DNA from: Mimachlamys varia
Taxonomy: Eukaryota; Mollusca; Bivalvia; Pectinida; Pectinidae
DNA: 64,000 bases
Assembly: GCA_947623455.1 (NCBI GenBank)
Contig: OX392530.1
Location: 30,163,405-30,227,404, forward strand
Direction: 5' to 3'
Shown here: positions 31,601 through 42,424 of the stretch, in pieces
Position numbering within the stretch: the first letter of the stretch is position 1
How the letters are laid out: each line of letters opens with the position of its first letter
Notes under the pieces: generated by a model
The model's input: the letters and a program-made list of their open reading frames with translations, nothing else
The model's database searches: none
What the model was told of the DNA's origin: nothing
Translations under genes and position numbers: made by a program

Positions 31601-33062
31601 TTCTGACCCCCACCCTTCATACCCAATCGATAATTAAACAAATATTCTCGCCTGTAATCACAGACCTAGCCAATCGTTTATCATACTCAATGAATGATGT
31701 TTGAAGACTTCTGTTTGAAGACTGGTATTCTGCACACACACACTCTCCCCGCCTTCGCCACCAAATTAAATCATCTTTACAAGCCCCTGTGTCTGCAAAT
31801 ATAAGTGGCCGATCAAATAACTCAGATTGATAATTTAAAATTCTTTTTGAAGCCAAGATAGCTCCCTTTTCCCTTTTAGATGCTCCTACACGTATTTCGT
31901 CAGGGAATTCGCCGAGCGTCGTTTCGGTATGTCGTTGCCATCTCAAGACGGGAAATGACGCCACTCGCGTCACAGGCCTAATACGGGAACCGAGAGCGGC
32001 GAATACAGAAATGTATGGGGCAGTCATGCACGTGACGTCTTTAAACCAATCGAATAATTACATTCTCACTAGTGGAAGGATACTTGTATTTTTTGTATAT
32101 TTTTTGCATATTTCATCATATTTTATTGTGAAAACAATCGGATCGAACAGCAGGCTAGGCCTATACAAGTTCTCTCCTTATAGATTGACATGACAAATAC
32201 AGGACATTTATGAAACAATTAATTTGAAAATATTGATGCAATTAATATAATATAATACATGTAGCAAAACAATTAGCATTTGCACAGTCTGTTTAACAAA
32301 TATGAGTAAGGAGATATTCCCCTGCGTGTTTAAACATAATTAATACTATTCAAAATAGAAAATAGTAAAGTGAGGCAATTCATTTGAAAATTGTGATAAT
32401 TATAATGATTATGTCTAAGATATAATATATAGCCAGTGTTCTTTGTTTAAATCCTTCCTCCAATTAAGTTTCAGATAAGGATACATTTGTTTATGTGTAT
32501 ACATACCTCCTTGTGATATCTGATGTAAACTTATTGTATTAGTCTACATCGTTATACAACATGTCCTTGAAATGTCAATCAAAGCAGGTTGGGACAAATA
32601 CAGCTTCTTCTGAACTAAAAAATGCTTATCACTGCAGAAAAAAATAAAATAAAAATAAATAAAATTACAAGTGTGAACCTGTTTTAGTTTGTTATCGAAA
32701 AAGGAATAATGGTACTAGTGTCATTCAATGTATCAATGCATTGGTCTATTAAGTTTCCTCTGTAAAATCTAACATGTCAATACTTCTATGGAGATTCAAG
32801 GGATACATGCAAAGACATAAAATACACTAAAAGCGTTTAAAGGGTGTACCAATTATGAAAAAAAATATATTTAATATCTGCGATATGAATAGCCTTAGCG
32901 CCATAAAAGAAATTTGCATGTGTTCACATGGCGTGTAATTGATCTTCCACACAATACCGTCAAAGCCTTCTACGCTGCATTTTAAACGACCTACGTAATA
33001 CACTTACATGTAACTATCACATCCGCATATATGTCCATGAGCCAACTAAAATATAAATTACC
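31601..33062. other. block X, copy 2, right part
   Basis: Homologous to 10280-11753 and 42505-43944. Contains the GC-rich island with a 136-codon minus-strand open frame, then AT-rich DNA up to the array border. Confidence 0.7.
31617..32027 (-). CDS. unrecognised conserved open frame in block X (uncertain gene)
   Basis: A 136-codon frame in the GC-rich island, containing VFAALGSRIRPVTRVASFPV, GEFPDEIRVGASKREKGAIL and LNYQSELFD. The copy in unit 3 (42693-42971) keeps the same frame over about 85 codons with scattered substitutions. The copy in unit 1 (10505-10696) is broken by a 1 bp deletion near 10610. Upstream on the same strand lie a CCAAT-like box, TTTAAA and ACGTCACGTG, so the island may equally be a promoter or first exon. 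I recognise no family and no catalytic motif. Confidence 0.3.
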   Translation of the reverse strand: MTAPYISVFAALGSRIRPVTRVASFPVLRWQRHTETTLGEFPDEIRVGASKREKGAILASKRILNYQSELFDRPLIFADTGACKDDLIWWRRRGECVCAEYQSSNRSLQTSFIEYDKRLARSVITGENICLIIDWV

Positions 33063-34815
33063 TCGTTGGTCTATAGAATGTGGTAGGTACTAGGTACCTC
33101 TGTGGTCTATAGTAAGTGTTAGGGACTAGGTAGCACAGTGATCTATAGTAAGTGTTAGGGACCAGGTATCACAGTGATCTATAGTAAGTGTTAGGTACTA
33201 GGTACATCAGTGGTCTATAGTAAGTGTAAGGGACCAGGTATCACAGTGGTCTATAGTAAGTGTTAGGTACTTGGTACATCATGGTCTATAGTAAGTGTAA
33301 GGTACTAGGTTTATCAGTGGTCTATAGTAAATGTTTAAGTGTAAGGTACTAGGTTTATCAGTGGTCTATAGTAAATGTTTAAGTGTTAGGTACTAGGTTT
33401 ATCAGTGGTCTATAGTAAATGTTTAAGTGTTAGGTACTAGGTTTATCAGTGGTCTATAGTAAATGTTTAAGTGTTAGGTACTAGGTTTATCAGTGGTCTA
33501 TAGTACATTTGTAAGTGTTTGTGACCAGGTATCACAGTCGTCTATAGTAAGCGTTAGGTACTGGGTATATCAGTGGTCAATAGTAAGTGTTAGGTACTGG
33601 GTATATCAGTGGTCAATAGTAAGTATTAGGTACTGGGTATATCAGTGGTCTATAGTAAGTATTAGGTACTGGGTATATCAGTGATCTATAGTTAGTGTTA
33701 GGTAAAAGGTACCTCGTCGGTACATATATATATTATGTGTTAGAGACTAGGTATCTAAGTTGTCTATAGTAAGTGTAAGGTACTAGGTACCTCGGTAGTC
33801 TATAGTAAGTGTTAGGGACTAGGTATCTAAGTTGTCTATAGTAAGTGTTAGGGACTAGGTACCTCTGTAGTCTATAGTAAGTGTTAGGGACTAGGTACCT
33901 CTGTAGTCTATAGTAAGTGTTAGGGACTAGGTACCTCTGTAGTCTATAGTAAGTGTTAGGGACTAGGTACCTCCGCGGTCTATAATAAGTGTATGGGACT
34001 AGGTACCTCTGTAGTCTATAGTAAGTGTTAGGGACTAGGTACCTCTGTAGTCTATAGTAAGTGTTAGGGACTAGGTACCTCTGTAGTCTATAGTAAGTGT
34101 TAGGGACTAGGTACCTCTGTAGTCTATAGTAAGTGTTAGGGACTAGGTACCTCTGTAGTCTATAGTAAGTGTTAGGGACTATGTACCTCGGTAGTCTATA
34201 GTAAGTGTTAGGGACTAGGTACCTCTGTAGTCTATAGTAAGTGTTAGGGACTAGGTACCTCGGTAGTCTATAGTAAGTGTTAGGGACTATGTACCTCGGT
34301 AGTCTATAGTAAGTGTTAGGGACTAGGTACCTCTGTAGTCTATAGTAAGTGTTAGGGACTAGGTACCTCCGCGGTCTATAATAAGTGTATGGGACTATGC
34401 ATCCCAGTGGTGTATAGTAAAAATGTTTAGGACTAGGTACCTCGGTGGTCTATACTAAGTGTTACATGTAGGGACGAGATATCTCAGTTGTCTATGGTTA
34501 GTGCGAGGGACTAGGTATTTCAGTGGTCTATAGCATTTGTTAGGTTTAAATTATGTATCTGAGTAGTCTAATGTAAGTGTAAAAGACTGGGTTTCTCAGT
34601 TGTCTATAGTGAGTGTAAGGGACCATGTATCACGGTGGTCTATACTAAGTGTTAGGTACTGGGTACATCAATGGTCAATGGTAAATGTTAGGGACTAGGT
34701 ACCTTCGCGGTCTATGGTAAGTGTTTTGGAATATGTATCCCAGTGGTGTAAAGTAAAATGTTTAGGACTAGGCACATCGGTGGTCTTTAGTAAGTGCTAG
34801 GGATTAGTTATCTCA
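33063..34815. repeat. 36-bp minisatellite array, unit 3 (divergent subfamily)
   Basis: About 48 copies of a relative of the 37-bp repeat. The core (about 33780-34380) is homogeneous, with units carrying GGTACCTCTGTAGTCTATAG and TAAGTGTTAGGGACTA. Copies near both edges are diverged. A sub-block at 33300-33490 has a longer period created by an added AAATGTTTAAGTG. It lies downstream of actin gene 3. Confidence 0.9.
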
Positions 34816-35745
34816 GTACGTGTAGGTGCTGATAAGAATACAAGATCAAAGACCAAAAATAAGAAACCTTTGTCCAAATTGTATTCTCGCTTTTCAAGAC
34901 TTCTCCTCTACGCGTAAGATTTACTTTAGTAAAATCCCATCCTCGTCGGGAATTTATATTTTGTTCCTCTTTGTTGCTAAGAAGACTAACGAAGCACATC
35001 GAATGGCGATGACCCACAACGAAAGGCCAAAATAACAGATATATTTATCAGCGATGTCTCATAACAGTACTCAAGACCGTACATATTTATGATGAAGTTC
35101 ATTCCATTCTTATCAATAATCAGGTATTTTACCATTTTGAAATCGATGTTGTTCCCAGAGGAAACATCATAGAAAATTAAGGGAAAATTCAATAACTTTA
35201 GATCTTTCCATAAGAAAGCATTACAGAAATTATATAAAGTGTTTCAGCTATATAATTATGTTACCCTTTGTTGTTTTCATATGAAGATTTGAATTTTAAG
35301 GGACCTTAAGTTGAGGAACGGCCATGCATTTTTCCCACATTCTTGTATATTGAAATAGCTGTCGATACACCAGCAGCAGAAACTCGAAACATGAACGTGT
35401 TGTGTTCTGTCGATATTATAGACATCTACTCGTTAGTACACCCTTCAGCAGTTTTTATTCATAATACATTTACTAATCTTTTTTAAATTTTGTAACCAAA
35501 TTACGCATCGTACTAGTCTTCAAAACATCACATAACACATTTATTGGTTGTGTAAAATAGGTTTTACATCAAACGATATCAAATTAATTTGAACTATAAC
35601 AATGGTTTTTTGATTATAGTTCTAGCACACTGTACAGTGCGTGTATAGTACGCGATTCAGACAAGATCTGGATTTCAATATCCAAGGGTCATATCAATGT
35701 CAATGTATAACAGTTTGATCTCTTTTATCAATTTGTTCACTTTAG
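34816..35745 (-). terminator. 3' flank and poly(A) region of actin gene 3
   Basis: Unique flank shared with 57114-58082 of unit 4. A minus-strand AATAAA lies at 35540-35545, about 200 nt past the stop. At 35200-35345 there is a remnant resembling the right part of the element at 29555-30267 (AAGAAAGCATTACAGAA, CCTTAAGTTGAGGAACG). No separate gene seen. Confidence 0.45.
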
Positions 35746-38700
35746 TTAGAAGCATTTCTTGCTTACAATAGACGGACCAGTCTCTTCGTATTCTTGCTTG
35801 CTGATCCACATCTGTTTGAAGGTGGACAGCGAAGACAAGATGGAACCTCCGATCCACACAGAATATTTTCTCTCTGCTGGGGCAATTATCTTGACTTTCA
35901 TGGTTGGCGGAGCGAGGGAGGTAATGTCTTTCTGCATACGATCAGCAATTCCAGGGTACATAGTATTTCCTCCACACAGAACGGTATTTGCGTACAAGTC
36001 TTTTCTTATATCCACATCACACTTCATTATGCTATTATAGGTTGCTTCGTGAATTCCAGCAGATTCCTTATCCAGGAAAGATGGCTGAAACAGAGCTTCC
36101 GTACACCGGGATCTCTCGTTACCAATGGTTATGACTTGACCATCAGGCAGTTCGTAGCTTTTCTCAAGTGAAGAAGATGATGCAGCAGTTTGCATTTCCT
36201 GTTCAAAGTCCAGAGCCACATAGCACAGTTTCTCCTTCATGTCTCTGATAATTTCTCTCTCGGCAGTGGTTGTGAACGAGTATCCACGCTCTGTGAGGAT
36301 TTTCATGAGGTAGTCTGTGAGATCTTGCCCTGCGATATCTAACCTCATAATTGCATGATGAAGGGCATAACCCTCATAAATAGGTACTGTATGGGTCACA
36401 CCGTCCCCAGAGTCCATAACAATACCGGCAATACGACCTGATGCATACAGTGACAGCACAGCCTGGATGGCTACGTACATAATGTACATCGCGGGGGAGT
36501 TGAAGGTCTCGAAAATGATCTGTGCCATTCTCTCCCTGTTGGCTTTTGGGTTGAGTGGGGCCTCTGTCAGGAGGACAGGGCGATCCTCGGGAGGCACACG
36601 GAGCTCATTGTAGAAGGTGTAATGCCAGATCTTTTCCATGTCGTCCCAGTTTGTGACGATGCCGTGTTCGATTGGGTTCGTGATGGTGAGGATTCCTCTC
36701 TTGCTCTGGGCCTCATCACCGACATAGTAGTCCTTCTGTCCATTATCTCCCTGGTAAAGCAAAAGTGAGAGTTATATTTCTGTCATTTTATTTAGATACA
36801 AACTGAGTGCTTATTTATTAAGTATAATTTACGATAATTAAACGGTTTTGATAGTTTTGATAGAAAGAATAATGAACTAATTATACTATCGGCGATGATT
36901 AAAGGTTTTTGGCGAATCTTAGAAAAAGTTATGGAACTTGTAGCAAATATGCATTCATACTGATTTAAGCATATTTTATTTGCAAATATACAAATGGGAT
37001 CAGACACAGGTTAAACAACTTATAATGTGTCTTCTCCCGTAAAACATAAATGGTGATATATACCGATTAGCCTATCGATTTTGTCCCGGTATATAGATAT
37101 GAACAGTCAAAATTGACCGCTACCGGCTGGCGAGAAATTGAATGAGCTGACCGGTCAGGTGTTACATGTGACGTCATTGAATAACAACTGATTGACTCAT
37201 GTAGACTGTGTGGTACATTGACGAAGATGGTTTAGTAGAAAAACGCCTATTAAATTGTATGTGAATCTTGATTACTGTCGAATCCTTTTGATTTCCGAAT
37301 AACATAGCTTGAAACAAATGTAGCTGTGTAATTGTAAACTGAAGAAAGGAAATAGGAAATGCCAATTAAACATATCGTGATGTTAGTCTGTATTTACAAA
37401 TGTTTGCTGTACACCTCCGCCTCTTGCTAAAAATAATACTTCTACATAGGATCTGGGAATTAGAAAAGTCTGTGATATGACTATAAAATGTTTAGATACA
37501 CATTTCATGTTGGTCTTATAGAGTAGTAAATGAATACAGTAGCAACGGGACACGCATAGAGCGGTTGTTAATATTTTACCAGACAGAGGCATAATCACCG
37601 AACATTTTGTTGAAATGGCAATGTTGTTCAAACGATTGATATTAAAGACGTATTTTTTTTAGCTGGGATTGAATTAAAACAGCATACAGTGCTGAATCAT
37701 GAATATATGTTCCAAGTTGTACCCAGGACATGAAAAATTCGCAAGCTGGCATGATTCTTCTTTGATTGCATATAGGATCCGGTAATATACTCCGTGTCTG
37801 ATCTTGGCGATATAAAGACATAAAACACGTGCGTTGCTAGTACAAACTGTTTACGCTGTACAATTAAGAAAATGCGTTTGTACTTCAGTATTATCTATTA
37901 TGACGTCAACAGTATGATTTGTGGAGATAATGAAGTGAATAAAGCCACGGCTAGTTTATGTTTAGGTGTCCGCCAAACCACCTACCACTCTATAACATAT
38001 TCTGTATACGTCTCTGGTAGTAGTACAACACGTACACATGGAATGAAAAACATGTAATTCATTTTTTTTCCATGCTGTGCACGTAAACAAACAATTTCTG
38101 CCAAGTGTCAATAAAGTAGACATTGTTTTAAATAGATGTGGAACCATGACTGTCTGAATTATTTGTGTTGAATTGAATCATTGTTTATAAAGGATAAAGT
38201 ATGTGGTCATGATAAAAACAAATAACAAACGCTAATTAGAATTGAAACATATTTTTAGAAAACTGTTCTCCAATAATTACTGCATACGTTTTCACAGCAA
38301 TATCTCTTAGTCACACAGTTTTGAATTGAAGTATTTGCAGTCAGAAATAATTACTCTAAATCCTAGATGCTAAATATACGTGAAATTCAAACACGATAAA
38401 TGAATTAATTTTGTCAGGCTGTCTCTAGTTAGTGATATTCATTTCAACTAGGTTTCAAATCATTGGACGAGTTTAAATCTTGCTCTTCATACAGTTTTCA
38501 TAAACAAGATCTGGATTGGTTAAGGGTTTAAACATAAAGTTGAAGTGTGTCACATTAACGCATTTACAATTTTTGGATCTGCCCATGAAGACGAGGTATC
38601 GGCTACTACACGTATTGTTGCATCAAATGAGAGTGAAATATGTAATTATCGTGGCCAAAATCCTTCAACATTTGCCTATTGCGAATAAAAACGTTTCTTA

Positions 38701-40508
38701 GACTCGGGACGTATGCAACTAGAAACACAGGCCGAGCGATTACGAGCTGAGAATTATTCCGTCAGTTGCTATGAATCCCTGTTACACTAAAACTCTTCCA
38801 GTAATAAAAACAAAGTAAATACAGTACTAATCTCTTATTTTCGACTAAATCTATTTTAAAAACTGTGTTCACTCATATATTTTCTTCTTACATTTCTTGC
38901 GGTTTGTTTTTAAAATAAACGTTAGGAAAGTGATTATCATTCAGAAAAAATATTCATAAGAAGATATTGGATACATCATTTTGTTAAAAAATAGTGTAAA
39001 TATTAATAAAAGTATACATCATGTATGTAGAGCTCTTTGTAATTTGTAAAATTACTCTAAAGCGCAGGTAACCATGGGACACAGTACGATATTTTGAGAC
39101 AAACAACAATTATTCTGTCCCCGACCTCAGTGATCATGACGGCTGATACAAGTTAACAAGCACCCGTATGTACATGGGAGCTATTCAATCCAATGCCTTG
39201 TATGTGTATAACAATATTTTGTACAGGTAACCAGTGCAATGAATAAAGCGCATTAGTGGTGTTCTTTCTCTTTCGAGCTCGAGAAACTAGACGTGCTGCC
39301 GTGTACTGGACCCTCTGTAGACAACTAGTTTGTCTGTCAATAAACCACTGAGCAGAGTTTATTTGGTTACAGTTTATTTTTGTTTTACGTCCTATTATAA
39401 ATGTAACAGCCAGGCTCATTTAAGGACGTGCCAGGTTTTGGAATTGTAGTACCCGTGGTAAAAGAAATACCCCATGGTCAGTACCTGGCAACTGACCAAG
39501 ATGGGAGAGATTTGAACTCGCAACAAGTGAGGTGGAGGGCTACTGGTAGAATGTCGGGACCTCAACAACTCGGCCATCGCTACCACCAGAGCAAAGAATT
39601 ATCATAATGTAACCGAGATTTGTTTGTATTAAATTTGATGTAGATTTATATCAGGTGTCTATATGTGTCAGCTAGATATTTTCTTCTAAAAGTAAGAGCT
39701 ATGATATATATTATCTATTGTGAATCATTGGAATTGGATTTCATATAAGTTATTCATGTTTATCTTTACAAATATCGTCAATTTAAGAACAGAGATACTG
39801 TTGTCGTTGTTGTAAAAGAGTGTTATCTATTAAATATCTACCATTCTTTTATCTTATGTACTGTATATGCAATGGTTCTGTGTAATTGTAGTCTTCATGG
39901 TTGTTAACAGTCAAGAGTGTTCTGCACCTGTTTTCTAATACAGTAGCAATGTCATTATGCACACGTCTTAGTTGAGTGTCCAATGAGGTAGGCGGATTGC
40001 AGGTTGTCATGGGGACAGTTTGCATGGAGATGAGCCTCAATACACCAGAACACAATAGTCCTCGTGATCTTAGACAGAAAAGCAAATTAGATACTGGACG
40101 GTAGTTCTTAAAGTCCATTCCAAGCTTCTTCAGCAATGGTCTTACATGTGCTTTCTTGAACAAGAATGGAACCTTTTATTCGGCCAAAGATTTGTTAATC
40201 ATTGAAAGTAGATTAAGGAAGCAGTACTTCAAGGCATTGTTTTTCAATCATGTAAGATATTTTTTAAGTAAAACTGTTTTATACAACTATCACAAATAGA
40301 CGGAGATATTCCGACCAAGTAATGTTAGACTTACGAAATGAATATTTTTTTATATAAATGTGTTTTCTATCTTTTAACATACCTGGTTTCTAGGTCTCCC
40401 AACAATGCAGGGAAACGCAACCTGCGGAGCGTCATCGCCGGCAAATCCAGCCTTACATATCCCAGAACCATTGTCAATGACAAGAGATGCTACTTCGTCG
40501 TCACACAT
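35746..40508 (-). CDS. ACT: divergent actin, gene 3 (altered D-loop, hinge insertion)
   Basis: Actin of 376 residues from complement(40383..40508) and complement(35746..36750), phase 0. The donor is CAG/GTATGT and the acceptor TTACCAG/GGAGAT. Nucleotide-binding motifs [13 protein letters not shown] and the [14 protein letters not shown] region are kept, as are WISKQEYEE and terminal KKCF. Oddities: in the D-loop the run after Gln42 is [11 protein letters not shown], three codons shorter than normal with both methionines gone. Residues Ile-Met-Tyr are inserted after PAMY (132-134), just before the hinge glutamine. Exon 1 has [14 protein letters not shown] instead of [14 protein letters not shown]. 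The deletion and insertion cancel, so length looks normal. A full open frame argues for a recent functional history; a decaying gene is possible. Confidence 0.88.
39150..39369 (-). mobile_element. LINE C-terminal RT fragment, gene 3 intron
   Basis: Minus-strand translation gives [19 protein letters not shown] and [10 protein letters not shown], the motif near the C-terminal end of many non-LTR reverse transcriptases. The frame runs into the SINE. Confidence 0.75.
39370..39595 (-). mobile_element. tRNA-derived SINE, gene 3 intron
   Basis: Reads on the minus strand. The RNA polymerase III A box TGGCCGAGTTG is at 39566-39576 and the B-box region GCGAGTTCAAATC at 39509-39521. Then comes a body with CCTGGCACGTCCTTAAATGA and a tail AAAACAAAAATAAAC. 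This matches a SINE type I associate with bivalve genomes. About 15 bp are missing from the body compared with the gene 4 copy. Confidence 0.75.
39849..40200 (-). mobile_element. LINE N-terminal RT fragment, gene 3 intron
   Basis: Minus-strand translation begins [20 protein letters not shown] followed by RPVSNL, the opening motif of non-LTR reverse transcriptases ([25 protein letters not shown]). It decays further on. Homologous sequence is present in the introns of genes 1, 2 and 4. Confidence 0.8.
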
Positions 40509-40664
40509 TTTTAATTGTTCTATGATTGAAGCCTTATTCCGTCTGTGACCGTCCTGAGAAACTAAATAAAAATAACTCAAACATTTGCGGCTTTCTCAGC
40601 TTGTTTCTGTTTTCGCTCCGGTATCCTACACAATATGCATAACCTTATTTATGGTCTTCTTCAG

Positions 40665-40696
40665 GGCCAATCAGAACTCCGACCTTTAAATATAGG
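40665..40696 (-). promoter_or_regulatory. core promoter of actin gene 3
   Basis: TATATTTAAA on the minus strand at 40685-40694 and inverted CCAAT at 40667-40671, 14 bp apart (27 bp in genes 1 and 2). CCATAAATAAGG follows at 40643-40654. Confidence 0.6.
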
Positions 40697-41125
40697 TTAA
40701 TGTTGACGTGTCACCTGAACTCCTACTGATGTAAGAGAAGTCAGTGACATGGCACTGATCGTTTATCGTTTATCGCTTAGGTATTGTTCCGAATATCGAT
40801 GTGTATGATTGAACTCAGACCTGATGTTTTTGTTCAGATAGTTTACATAATTGATGATTATTTTCTGTTAAAACATGCAATAACACATGATGTCTCCGTA
40901 TACTGCTCCATACCACCAGGTAGCAAGTACAAAGTGCAAATGTGATAAATAAAGATAATATGAGTACACATACATGTACATTTGGGTTTATTCTCTTTCT
41001 GTGTGTCTCTTTATTCTGTAATGACCAACAACAAACGGTTAATGTAAAATGTATCGTCAACAGCTCGACCTATATTCACAGATATATCACATACCTGATG
41101 CTTCACAGACCAGCAGTTCGAGTGG
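40697..41125 (-). promoter_or_regulatory. 5' flank of actin gene 3
   Basis: Shares CTCCTACTGATGTAAGAG, AGTACAAAGT and neighbouring blocks with the other three genes. Compared with them, about 150 bp immediately upstream of the TATA box is missing. Confidence 0.5.
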
Positions 41126-41518
41126 TTAAAGGCCCAATATACGTAACTTTCGACAAAACTTGAGGCGAAAATCAAGCCTAATAACTTTTTATATTGATAA
41201 ATTTTGTTAAAATTAACTGATATCAGCAATATTCAAGATGAATTCTTACGCCGTTACCGGTACAGCAGCAGTTGAAACTCGGTATTTGTAAACACGCGTC
41301 TATTATGAACCGTCTTCTCACTTCGGTTTGTTGTTGAAGTGGGCCCCACCTGAATTTTTTCAAATTCTTTGGATTTTTCTGTCAAGAGTTTCTTGTTAGT
41401 TACCGCTCGGGTTTACTTCGTTTTAGGCTTATTTTTGCATGGTTATCAACTGGATTTTTTTTCAGAATTTTTCAGTATTACGAAAAAATTCCTGAAGTTA
41501 CGGATATTGGGCCTTTAA
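41126..41518. mobile_element. nonautonomous TTAA-type DNA transposon, unit 3
   Basis: Element at 41130-41514 (385 bp) flanked by TTAA on both sides, termini AGGCCCAATATACGTAACTT and the inverted AAGTTACGGATATTGGGCCT. Best-preserved termini of the three copies. Inverted relative to the copies in units 1 and 2, and absent from the equivalent place in unit 4 (about 63494). Confidence 0.85.
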
Positions 41519-42424
41519 TGCGATAGACTGCTAATACATTGGGGTATCGCATGGAATCGAATCCAGTTTTCGTTGGTATTATTCACATATATTTTTTCTA
41601 ACTCCTTAGGTCATTTAACCAATTATGTACAGCTGTAGTTTCCTGCATTTACATGACTTTACTACATTTTCACGTTAAAAAAAACAATATTAATACTATG
41701 CAAACAATGTTATATTTAAAAAATCGTTTGTTTTTCTTTTGTTGCAATTCCCATTTATTGAAATCCATAAACACTATTTTTTGCATTCTGCCAAATTCAG
41801 AAGGTCTTGCTACACCACTGAACAAATTATACAGTTTTGAGCCACACCCATCCGCGATACTCTAAGTACGAACGCTTACTTTCGCCATCTGCATCTTTGG
41901 TGTGTATGCCATAGCAAATTTGACGGCACGAAGTTGGCTATTTTAATAATTTAATGTGAAAATATTTATCCTTCGAACCTACAAATGTGTAATACCCAAC
42001 TTAACAGCTAATTTTACCTTTGCTCGACCAACATTTTGAATTGATGAGGAAATAACATCGACCAGTCATCTTTCAAGGGGTTTATAGAGACCGAGAGTTA
42101 ACGTGACCCCTGGATATGGATCCTGAACCAATCCAATAGCGTGTGTTAATCGACATTAACCGTGTCTGCGGTTTAAACAAAAGAACCTGGGCCGTCCAAG
42201 AAATTGTGAAATAAATACCTGTTTGTTATGGCATTGCTATGGTGACCTATTGGGGTCTACACTTATTATTTAGTCTATGTTTATATAGTTGTTGATTATT
42301 GTGGACCAAATGGACGTTTTTAATTTGAGGTCAGTGAGTATACAAGTGATACGTAAACTTGAAAATATTTATCCTTCGAACCTACAAATGTGCAATACCC
42401 AACTAAACAGCTAATGCTACCTTT
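41519..42424. other. unit 3 segment between 5' flank and block X
   Basis: 41590-42022 is shared with 63550-64000 in unit 4. A direct repeat of about 65 bp lies at 41958-42022 and 42361-42425 (containing ATCCTTCGAACCTACAAATG). No gene seen. Confidence 0.5.

Larger units (their letters stand above)
36751..40382 (-). other. intron of actin gene 3
   Basis: A 3632 bp phase-0 intron. A segment of about 1.77 kb (36904-38670) has no counterpart in genes 1 and 2, while the blocks either side do (GGCGATGATTAA and AAAACGTTTCTTAGACTCG). It also holds the SINE and LINE remnants. No gene seen in the extra segment; an 82-codon frame (37383-37631) recurs in gene 4 only because the pair are duplicates. Confidence 0.85.

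Noticed and set aside
36904..38670. A gene nested in the extra intron segment of gene 3
   Set aside because: Only short frames without recognisable domains; they persist in gene 4 because of duplication.
39500..39580. A true tRNA gene in the gene 3 intron
   Set aside because: A and B boxes are present, but the sequence continues into a SINE body and tail and the cloverleaf is not complete.
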